From the NCBI RefSeq assembly GCF_009696605.1, contig NZ_VULR01000012.1, forward strand, positions 1 to 64,000: a DNA stretch of 64,000 bases, given 5' to 3'. The stretch's first letter is position 1. Each line of letters opens with the position of its first letter. This document shows positions 57,834 through 64,000 of this stretch, in pieces. The position numbers were made by a program, and so were the translations under genes. The notes below the pieces were generated by a model. The model was not told the origin of the DNA. It did not search any database and was given only the letters and a program-made list of their open reading frames with translations. The DNA comes from Anaerosalibacter bizertensis. GTDB taxonomy: Bacteria > Bacillota > Clostridia > Tissierellales > Sporanaerobacteraceae.

Positions 57834-58928
57834 ATGAGTGGCTTCAGTAATAAAGAAACACTTATTTGGTTAAATAAAATAAGAGTTAGTAATATAGCTA
57901 CAAATAAGCTATTAGAGTATTTTGAAAACATATCAGATATATGGAAGATATCTAATGAAGAAATTTTAAATATAGGATGTATAAGAAAAAGTGTTAGGCA
58001 AAAGATTATTTCTAATAGACAGGAATCTATATTAGAAAATGCTTTAGAAGAAATAGAAAAAAACAGTATAAATGTTATGACTGTACTTGATGAAGATTAT
58101 CCAGATAGGTTAAGATATATTTATGACAACCCTACAGTTTTATATTATAAAGGATATTTTTCAGAAGTTGACAAACTATCCCTAGGTATAGTAGGCTCTA
58201 GAAAGGCGACTTCCTATGGAAAATGGGCTAGTGAAAAAATTTCTAGCGAGTTAGCAGAGCTAGGAATAACAGTAGTAAGTGGAATGGCTAGAGGTATAGA
58301 TACTGAAGCTCATAAAGGTGCTTTAAAAGGAAAAGGAAGAACAATTGCTATATTAGGTAGTGGATTAGATATCGTATATCCTAAAAACAATAGGAAATTA
58401 TATGATAAGATATGTGAGTGTGGAGCAGTAGTATCAGAATTTCCCATAGGAACAGAACCTTTTCCAGCCAATTTTCCCCAAAGGAATAGGATAATTAGTG
58501 GTTTGTCTTTAGGAATATTGGTTATAGAGGCTACAGAAAAAAGCGGTTCCTTAATAACTGTAGAGCATGCTATAGAGCAAGGCAAAGAGGTATTCGCTCT
58601 TCCAGGAAATATAAATAGTATTTTTAGTAGAGGTACTAATTGTTTAATAAAAGATGGAGCAAAAATAGTTATGGATATAGAAGACATCTTAGAGGAGATA
58701 AATGAATTTAATCATATAATTACTAAACAAGAGGAAGAAGTTGATTATTCTCAACTAAGTTCTATGGAAATAAAGATAGTAGAATGCATAAAGAAAGAAC
58801 CTATTCATTGTGATAATATAGTTTATATGACAGGACTAGACATATCAACTGTAAACAGTACATTAACTATACTGGAGCTAAAAGGCATAGTAAAAGAGCT
58901 TCCAGGTAGAGTATATGTATTGTCTTGA
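57834..58928 (+). CDS. dprA: DNA-processing protein DprA
   Basis: DprA binds single-stranded DNA and loads RecA during DNA uptake; it is also found in non-competent bacteria. The 364-aa protein has an N-terminal helix-hairpin-helix-like part (about 1-75), the Rossmann core (GIVGSRKATSYGKWASEKI, VVSGMARGIDTEAHKGAL, AVVSEFPIG, GNINSIFSRGTNCLIKDGA) and a C-terminal winged helix (about 300-360). It forms a unit with comM-like and topA, the typical Firmicutes order. Confidence 0.96.
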   Translation: MSGFSNKETLIWLNKIRVSNIATNKLLEYFENISDIWKISNEEILNIGCIRKSVRQKIISNRQESILENALEEIEKNSINVMTVLDEDYPDRLRYIYDNPTVLYYKGYFSEVDKLSLGIVGSRKATSYGKWASEKISSELAELGITVVSGMARGIDTEAHKGALKGKGRTIAILGSGLDIVYPKNNRKLYDKICECGAVVSEFPIGTEPFPANFPQRNRIISGLSLGILVIEATEKSGSLITVEHAIEQGKEVFALPGNINSIFSRGTNCLIKDGAKIVMDIEDILEEINEFNHIITKQEEEVDYSQLSSMEIKIVECIKKEPIHCDNIVYMTGLDISTVNSTLTILELKGIVKELPGRVYVLS

Positions 58929-58957
58929 TATATAATTAATAGATGGAGGTGTATACA

Positions 58958-61045
58958 TTGCAAAAAAATCTAGTCATAGTTGAATCACCTGCAAAAGCAA
59001 AAACTATTGGGAAATTTTTAGGAAAGAATTATAAGGTAAAGGCGTCTGTTGGACATGTGAGGGATTTGCCTAAAAGTACCTTAGGCATAGATATTGAAAA
59101 TAATTTTAAACCCAAGTATATAACTATTAGGGGTAAAGGACCAGTTATAAAGGAGTTAAAAAGTGAAGCTAAAAAGGTAGATAAAATATATCTTGCAACT
59201 GACCCTGATAGGGAGGGGGAAGCTATATCATGGCATTTATCTCATATTTTAGGGTTAGATGAGGAGGATCCTGTAAGAATAGAGTTTAATGAAATAACTA
59301 AAGAAGCGGTTTCCGGAGCTATTAAAAATCCTAGGCCTATTAATAGAGATTTAGTAGATGCCCAGCAAGCAAGGAGAGTATTAGATAGGCTGGTTGGTTA
59401 TAAAATAAGTCCATTATTATGGAGAAAGATAAGAAAAGGTTTAAGTGCAGGTAGAGTACAATCTGTAGCTGTTAAGCTAGTATGTGATAGAGAAAAGGAA
59501 ATAGAAGAATTTGTACCAGAAGAATATTGGAGTATTAAAGGAATATTTGAAAAAAACAAGAAAGATTTTGAAGCAAGTTTCTATGGTGAATTAAAAGATA
59601 ATAAGGAAGTTAAGAAAGATTTAAAGTCTAAAAAAGAGGTAGAGGAAGTACTTGAAAGTTTAGAGAATGAAAAATATTTTATTCATGAAGTAAAAAGAGG
59701 TACAAAAAGACGTAATCCATATTCTCCATATACAACAAGTACTTTACAACAGGATGCATCAAAAAGATTAAGATTTTCTGCAAAAAAGACTATGGTTATA
59801 GCACAACAATTATATGAAGGAATAGATATAAAAGGAGAAGGAACTGTTGGACTTATAACTTATATAAGAACTGATTCTACTAGAATTTCTAAAGAAGCTA
59901 TAAAAGAGACAAATGATTTTATAATTGAAAATTATGGGAAGGACTACTCCTCTAATGGAAAAAAAGCCAGAAAAAAGAAAAGTGGAGATATACAAGATGC
60001 TCATGAAGCAATTAGAGCTACATCTGTTAGTAGAAAACCGGAAGATATAAAAGAATCTTTAAGTGCTGATCAATATAAATTATATAAACTTATATGGGAA
60101 AGATTTGTAGCAAGCCAAATGAGTGCTGCAGTATACGAAACTTTATCTATTAAAATAAAATCGGGAAATTATATTTTTAGGGCTTCTGGTTCTAAATTAA
60201 AATTTGATGGTTTTATGAGAATATATAATGCATATGAGAGTGAAAATAATATAGAGCTCCCAAATTTTAAAGAAGGAGAAGAAGTAAAACTCAAGAAGCT
60301 GAATCCTAATCAGCATTTTACACAGCCACCTGCTAGATATACTGAAGCAACATTAATTAAAATTTTAGAAGAACTGGGGATAGGAAGACCAAGTACTTAT
60401 TCACCAACTATATCAACAATTCTAAATAGAGAATATGTAGTCTTGGAGAATAGAAGCTTTAAACCAACAGAATTAGGACTTTTGGTTACAGATTTATTAG
60501 AAGATTATTTTAAAAATATAATAAATGAAGAATTTACTGCTGATATGGAAGAAAGATTAGATGAAGTAGCAGATGGAAAATTACCTTGGAAGAAAGTTAT
60601 AGAGGATTTTTATTCTGAATTTCATGAAGTTTTAGAGGTAGCAGAAAAAGAAATTGAAAAGATTGAAATAAAAGATGAAGTAACAGATGTTATTTGTGAA
60701 AAATGTGGAAAAAATATGGTGGTCAAGTATGGAAGGTATGGAAAATTTCTAGCCTGTCCTGGCTATCCTGAATGTAAAAACACAAAACCTTTTTTAGAAG
60801 AATTGAATGTAAACTGTCCTCGTTGTGATGGGAAAGTAGTTGAAAGAAGGACTAAGAAGGGAAGAAAATTTTATGGATGTAGCAACTATCCTAAGTGTAA
60901 TTTTATGTCTTGGGATAAACCCATTGACGAAAAATGTCCAGAGTGTGGAGATATCCTTGTTAAGAGAGTAAATAAGACTAGTACTACTATAAAATGTATG
61001 AACAAATCTTGTGGTTATAAGAAAGTAGAGAAAGATATTAAATAA
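58958..61045 (+). CDS. topA: DNA topoisomerase I
   Basis: TopA relaxes negative supercoils. The 695-aa protein starts VIVESPAKAKTIGKFLGKNY (toprim domain with DPDREGEA), then has catalytic Tyr302 in GLITYIRTDSTRIS. Three C-terminal C4 zinc fingers (about 579-695) are CEKCG-CPGYPEC, CPRCD-CSNYPKC and CPECG-CMNKSC. The start is TTG at 58958, seven bases after GGAGGT. In B. subtilis trmFO and xerC (codV) follow; here neither is present and hslV is next after a 164-bp gap. Confidence 0.96.
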   Translation: MQKNLVIVESPAKAKTIGKFLGKNYKVKASVGHVRDLPKSTLGIDIENNFKPKYITIRGKGPVIKELKSEAKKVDKIYLATDPDREGEAISWHLSHILGLDEEDPVRIEFNEITKEAVSGAIKNPRPINRDLVDAQQARRVLDRLVGYKISPLLWRKIRKGLSAGRVQSVAVKLVCDREKEIEEFVPEEYWSIKGIFEKNKKDFEASFYGELKDNKEVKKDLKSKKEVEEVLESLENEKYFIHEVKRGTKRRNPYSPYTTSTLQQDASKRLRFSAKKTMVIAQQLYEGIDIKGEGTVGLITYIRTDSTRISKEAIKETNDFIIENYGKDYSSNGKKARKKKSGDIQDAHEAIRATSVSRKPEDIKESLSADQYKLYKLIWERFVASQMSAAVYETLSIKIKSGNYIFRASGSKLKFDGFMRIYNAYESENNIELPNFKEGEEVKLKKLNPNQHFTQPPARYTEATLIKILEELGIGRPSTYSPTISTILNREYVVLENRSFKPTELGLLVTDLLEDYFKNIINEEFTADMEERLDEVADGKLPWKKVIEDFYSEFHEVLEVAEKEIEKIEIKDEVTDVICEKCGKNMVVKYGRYGKFLACPGYPECKNTKPFLEELNVNCPRCDGKVVERRTKKGRKFYGCSNYPKCNFMSWDKPIDEKCPECGDILVKRVNKTSTTIKCMNKSCGYKKVEKDIK

Positions 61046-61112
61046 AATAGTCTGTACATTTATATAAAATTATGGTAGCTTATTATATATACACACAATT
61101 TAAACAAGGAAA

Positions 61113-61127
61113 AATATTCTGAAAACT
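61113..61127 (+). promoter_or_regulatory. candidate CodY box upstream of hslVU-codY
   Basis: AATATTCTGAAAACT matches the CodY consensus AATTTTCWGAAAATT at 13 of 15 positions, with the core TTCTGAA intact. It lies about 13 bp upstream of the -35 box (61140). CodY is encoded in the same unit, so autoregulation is plausible. Chance matches occur in AT-rich DNA, so this needs testing. Confidence 0.5.
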
Positions 61128-61139
61128 ATAAATTTAATC

Positions 61140-61168
61140 TTGAATTTATAAAGGAAATATGATAGTAT
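61140..61168 (+). promoter_or_regulatory. promoter for hslV-hslU-codY
   Basis: TTGAAT (61140-61145), 17 bp, TAGTAT (61163-61168) with an extended TG (61160-61161). The start would be near 61175, 35 nt before the hslV ATG. Confidence 0.5.
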
Positions 61169-61209
61169 TTCTTTTGTTTGTATATGTCCTATTAAGGGAG
61201 TGGTCTTAA

Positions 61210-61740
61210 ATGATGAGAGGAACTACTATTATAGCTGTGAGAAAAGATAAAAAACTTGCTATTGCTGGTGATGGACAGGTGACTATGGGTGATAAAACCA
61301 TAATGAAAGGCACAGCAAAAAAAGTTAGAAAAATATATAATGGAGAAGTGCTCATTGGATTTGCAGGTTCAGTAGCAGATGCTGTTACATTAGCTGAGAT
61401 TTTAGAAGAAAAATTGGAACAATACGATGGGAATTTGAGAAGGGCTGCAGTTGAAATGGCAAAAGATTGGAGAAGAGATAAGGTATTGAGACAATTGGAA
61501 GCCATGGTTATAGCAGGTGATAAGGAAAATTTATTGGTAATCTCAGGCAGTGGAGAAGTAATAGAACCTGACCAAGGTATTATAGCAATAGGTTCAGGAG
61601 GTAACTATGCATTAGCTGCAGGTAAAGCATTACTTAAACATTCTGAGCTAGACATAGAAACTATCGCAAAAGAATCTTTATATATAGCTTCAACTATATG
61701 TGTATATACAAACGATAATATAACTGTTGAAGTTCTCTAA
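61210..61740 (+). CDS. hslV: ATP-dependent protease HslV (ClpQ) peptidase subunit
   Basis: HslV forms the proteasome-like chamber that works with HslU. The 176-aa protein begins [13 protein letters not shown]; removal of the first four residues would expose the catalytic N-terminal Thr5, as in other Thr-type HslV proteins (B. subtilis ClpQ uses Ser). GDGQVTMG and [20 protein letters not shown] follow. ATG 61210 is nine bases after GGGAG; ATG 61213 is also possible. hslU starts 13 bp after the stop. Confidence 0.96.
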   Translation: MMRGTTIIAVRKDKKLAIAGDGQVTMGDKTIMKGTAKKVRKIYNGEVLIGFAGSVADAVTLAEILEEKLEQYDGNLRRAAVEMAKDWRRDKVLRQLEAMVIAGDKENLLVISGSGEVIEPDQGIIAIGSGGNYALAAGKALLKHSELDIETIAKESLYIASTICVYTNDNITVEVL

Positions 61741-61753
61741 GGAGAGTGATTAT

Positions 61754-63136
61754 ATGATGGAATTAACTCCTAGTGAAATAGTGGCTGAATTAGATAAATA
61801 TATTGTAGGTCAAAATAAAGCTAAAAGAGCTGTGGCTATTGCTATTAGAAATAGATATAGGAGAAGTTTATTAGATGAAGAGTTTAAAGATGAAGTTAAA
61901 CCAAAAAATATTCTAATGGTTGGACCAACAGGGGTTGGGAAAACAGAAATAGCAAGAAGATTGGCTAAGCTTGTAAAATCGCCTTTTATAAAAGTTGAAG
62001 CTACTAAATTTACTGAAGTAGGCTATGTAGGTAGAGATGTAGATTCTATGGTTAGGGATTTAATTGAAGACTCTATTAGGATGATTAAAGAAGAAAAAAT
62101 AAATAAAGTATATGATAAAGGTAAATTATTGGCAGAAGATAAGATTTTGAATATACTGGTTCCAACTGTTAAGAAGAAGGGTTCTAATAATCCATTAGAA
62201 ATGTTTTTTGGAAATGAAGAAGAAGAGGAAGAAACTGATGATAAGCTTATAGAAATTAGGGATCGTCGAGATGAAATAAAGAAAAGATTGAGAAATGGAG
62301 AATTAGAAAATAGAATTATTGAAATAGAAGTAGAGGAAAACTTAAACTCAACTGTAGAATATTTTAGTGGTTTAGGTATGGAAGAATTCAATATAAATGT
62401 AGGCGATATGTTTGGAGAGTTTTTACCTAAGAAAACTAAAAAAAGAAAGGTAACTATTAAAGAAGCTAGAAAAATAATTGCAGCACAGGAAGCACAAAAA
62501 TTAATTGACATGGATGAAGTTAGAGAAGAAGGAATTAAAAGAGCAGAAAATAGTGGTATAATTTTTATTGATGAAATAGATAAAATTGCAGGAAAAGAGT
62601 ATTCTTCAGGGCCAGACGTTTCAAGAGAAGGAGTACAAAGGGATATATTACCTATAATTGAAGGTAGTACTATAATGACCAAGTATGGACCGGTAAAGAC
62701 TGACCATATACTTTTTATTGCAGCTGGAGCCTTCCATGTTTCAAAAATAAGTGATTTAATTCCAGAGATACAAGGTAGATTTCCTATTAGGGTTGAACTG
62801 GACAATTTGACTGAAGAGAACTTTAAAGAAATTCTTACAAAGCCTAAAAATGCCTTGATAAAACAATACGAACTTTTATTAAAGACAGAAGGAATCAACC
62901 TTAAGTTTAGCGAAGAAGCTATATCTGAAATTGCCAAATTTGCATATATTTCTAATGAGCAATATGAAAACATAGGGGCAAGAAGATTACACACAGTTAT
63001 TGAAAAGGTATTAGAAGATATATCATTCAATGCACCAGATTTAGAAGAAAAAGATGTGATCTTAAATGGTGAATATATAAAAACAAAACTTATGAATGAC
63101 ATCCAACAAAAAGACATATCAAAATACATATTATAA
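61754..63136 (+). CDS. hslU: HslU (ClpY) ATPase subunit
   Basis: HslU unfolds substrates and feeds them to HslV. The 460-aa AAA+ protein has [26 protein letters not shown], Walker [10 protein letters not shown] (57-65), the HslU I domain (about 110-240), Walker [29 protein letters not shown] and the conserved C-terminus DISKYIL that docks into HslV. ATG 61754 follows GGAGAG; an earlier frame from 61727 lies within hslV. codY follows by 13 bp. Confidence 0.96.
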   Translation: MMELTPSEIVAELDKYIVGQNKAKRAVAIAIRNRYRRSLLDEEFKDEVKPKNILMVGPTGVGKTEIARRLAKLVKSPFIKVEATKFTEVGYVGRDVDSMVRDLIEDSIRMIKEEKINKVYDKGKLLAEDKILNILVPTVKKKGSNNPLEMFFGNEEEEEETDDKLIEIRDRRDEIKKRLRNGELENRIIEIEVEENLNSTVEYFSGLGMEEFNINVGDMFGEFLPKKTKKRKVTIKEARKIIAAQEAQKLIDMDEVREEGIKRAENSGIIFIDEIDKIAGKEYSSGPDVSREGVQRDILPIIEGSTIMTKYGPVKTDHILFIAAGAFHVSKISDLIPEIQGRFPIRVELDNLTEENFKEILTKPKNALIKQYELLLKTEGINLKFSEEAISEIAKFAYISNEQYENIGARRLHTVIEKVLEDISFNAPDLEEKDVILNGEYIKTKLMNDIQQKDISKYIL

Positions 63137-63149
63137 AAGGAGGATTATG

Positions 63150-63932
63150 ATGAGTGAAAGTTTATTACAAAAAACTAGAAGATTAAATAAGGCATTACAG
63201 AGTTCTGGATCTAAACCTGTGTCATTTCCTGAACTAAGTAAAATACTTAGCGATATATTAGATGCTAATGTATATATAGCTAGTAGGAAAGGTAGGGTTC
63301 TAGGATATGAACTTTCTTCTGGCCTTGATTGTGATATACTTCAAAATGAAGTGGTGGAAGAAAAGAGATTTCCTAAAAAATACAATGATAGGTTACTGAA
63401 GGTGACAGAAACTAAAGAAAATATAGAGGAAATGAAAGAATGCGTATTTGATGAAGTTTCTGAATGTGAATATCCTAACAAAATGGTTACTATAATACCT
63501 ATAAACAGTGGAGGAGTTAGATTAGGAACATTAGTATTATCTAGATTAGATAGAAACTTTACAGAAGACGATTTAGTATTATCTGAATATAGTGCTACAA
63601 TAGTAGGAATGGAAATATTGAGGTCTAAAAATGATGAAATAGAGGAAGAAGCAAGAAAAAAAGCGGTAGTACAAATGGCAATAGGTACATTATCTTATTC
63701 TGAACTGGAAGCTATGGAACATATTTTTAATGAACTAGATGGAAATGAAGGTTTGTTAGTAGCTAGTAAAATTGCAGATAGAGTAGGTATAACTCGTTCT
63801 GTAATAGTAAATGCACTAAGAAAATTTGAAAGTGCAGGTGTTATTGAATCTAGATCTTTAGGAATGAAGGGAACCCATATTAAAATATTAAATGATAAAC
63901 TAATTGAAGAACTTCAAAAAGCTAGACAATAG
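63150..63932 (+). CDS. codY: GTP- and BCAA-sensing repressor CodY
   Basis: CodY represses many nutrient-stress genes when branched-chain amino acids and GTP are high. The 260-aa protein has an N-terminal GAF domain (about 1-155, with [16 protein letters not shown] and [10 protein letters not shown]) and a C-terminal winged helix-turn-helix (about 200-255, [43 protein letters not shown]). ATG 63150 is better spaced from AAAGGAGG than ATG 63147. It ends the hslVU unit, matching the B. subtilis clpQ-clpY-codY order. A candidate CodY box lies upstream of hslV. Confidence 0.97.
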   Translation: MSESLLQKTRRLNKALQSSGSKPVSFPELSKILSDILDANVYIASRKGRVLGYELSSGLDCDILQNEVVEEKRFPKKYNDRLLKVTETKENIEEMKECVFDEVSECEYPNKMVTIIPINSGGVRLGTLVLSRLDRNFTEDDLVLSEYSATIVGMEILRSKNDEIEEEARKKAVVQMAIGTLSYSELEAMEHIFNELDGNEGLLVASKIADRVGITRSVIVNALRKFESAGVIESRSLGMKGTHIKILNDKLIEELQKARQ

Positions 63933-63960
63933 TAGGTTTTAATACCTACTATTTTTTTTA
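63928..63960 (+). terminator. intrinsic terminator after codY
   Basis: A 10-bp perfect stem (aatagtaggt with acctactatt) around a 6-nt loop is followed by TTTTTT. It includes the codY stop codon. Confidence 0.9.
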
Positions 63961-63972
63961 TGTAATTATAGG

Positions 63973-63994
63973 AAATAGGACCTAAGTCCTATTT
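63973..63994. repeat. 9-bp perfect inverted repeat at right edge
   Basis: aaataggac and gtcctattt are perfect complements around a 4-nt loop. It lies 12 bases after the codY terminator, without a long T-run. It may be a second terminator of a convergent gene outside the window, or an operator. The window ends six bases later. Confidence 0.55.
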
Positions 63995-64000
63995 AGCTCT

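Noticed and set aside
62023-63129. 368-aa minus-strand open frame inside hslU
   Set aside because: It lies completely inside hslU, is Ser/Ile/Phe-rich as expected from the complement of Glu/Lys/Asn-rich codons, and has no recognisable domain or ribosome binding site.
1-64000. CRISPR arrays, rRNA genes, transposases, prophage modules, biosynthetic clusters
   Set aside because: No regularly spaced repeats, rRNA sequence, transposase domains or megasynthase frames were seen on either strand.

Overview
The window is a low-G+C, AT-rich Firmicutes chromosome segment, most likely from an anaerobic, spore-forming member of the Clostridia. Tissierellales-like is my best guess from gene order, but I cannot confirm it without a search. 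The evidence is strong AGGAGG-type ribosome binding sites, many TTG and GTG starts, and Bacillus/Clostridium-type gene order (sepF-yggT-ylmH-divIVA; gmk-rpoZ-coaBC-priA-def-fmt-rsmB-rlmN-prpC-prkC-rsgA-rpe; smc-ftsY-ylxM-ffh-rpsP-khpA-rimM-trmD-rplS-rbgA-rnhB; dprA-topA-hslVU-codY). Sporulation-associated genes (ylbJ, a yteA-like gene), a TPP riboswitch and a CodY regulator also fit. No rRNA, CRISPR array, transposase or biosynthetic cluster is visible.

Layout. 1-1.7 kb is a small accessory patch: two secretory/membrane ORFs between look-alike terminators, next to tRNA-Pro(GGG), with a possible integrase-tail remnant. 1.9-6.5 kb is the cell-division cluster: a HlyD-like adaptor, PLP protein, SepF, YggT, YlmH and DivIVA. 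6.6-10.6 kb holds a short DAHP synthase, a tiny hydrophobic ORF whose ribosome binding site lies in a hairpin, a DUF5665 protein, a DksA-like zinc protein, LspA, an RluD-type synthase and PyrR. rqcH (10.6-12.3 kb) is inverted. 12.5-27.2 kb is a long plus-strand run for nucleotide and coenzyme A metabolism, replication restart, translation-start processing, rRNA modification and the PrpC/PrkC phosphatase-kinase pair. 27.2-28.6 kb is a TPP-riboswitch thiamine uptake and activation unit (thiT-thiN).

28.7-43.9 kb carries rpmB, asp23-fakA-recG, rsmD-coaD, ylbJ, ylbK, tmcAL, ackA, yceD-rpmF, plsX-acpP-rnc and a radical SAM gene. 43.9-52.7 kb is the chromosome condensation (smc), SRP targeting (ftsY, ylxM, ffh) and ribosome block (rpsP, khpA, rimM, trmD, rplS). 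52.7-64 kb continues with rbgA, rnhB, FliK-like and FlhB-like orphan genes, yraN, comM-like, dprA, topA, hslVU and codY.

The window is dominated by housekeeping genes, and I do not see a clear new multi-gene system. The items most worth follow-up are regulatory or structural: a probable ATT start codon in the YggS-family gene; a perfect 21-bp hairpin that buries the ribosome binding site of a 44-aa hydrophobic ORF; a perfect 47-bp palindrome on the ylxM-ffh promoter; a 13/15 CodY box upstream of hslVU-codY; a TPP riboswitch whose conserved core can pair with the terminator arm; and the tRNA-Pro-linked accessory patch. Promoters, hairpins and start choices were read by eye and are predictions.
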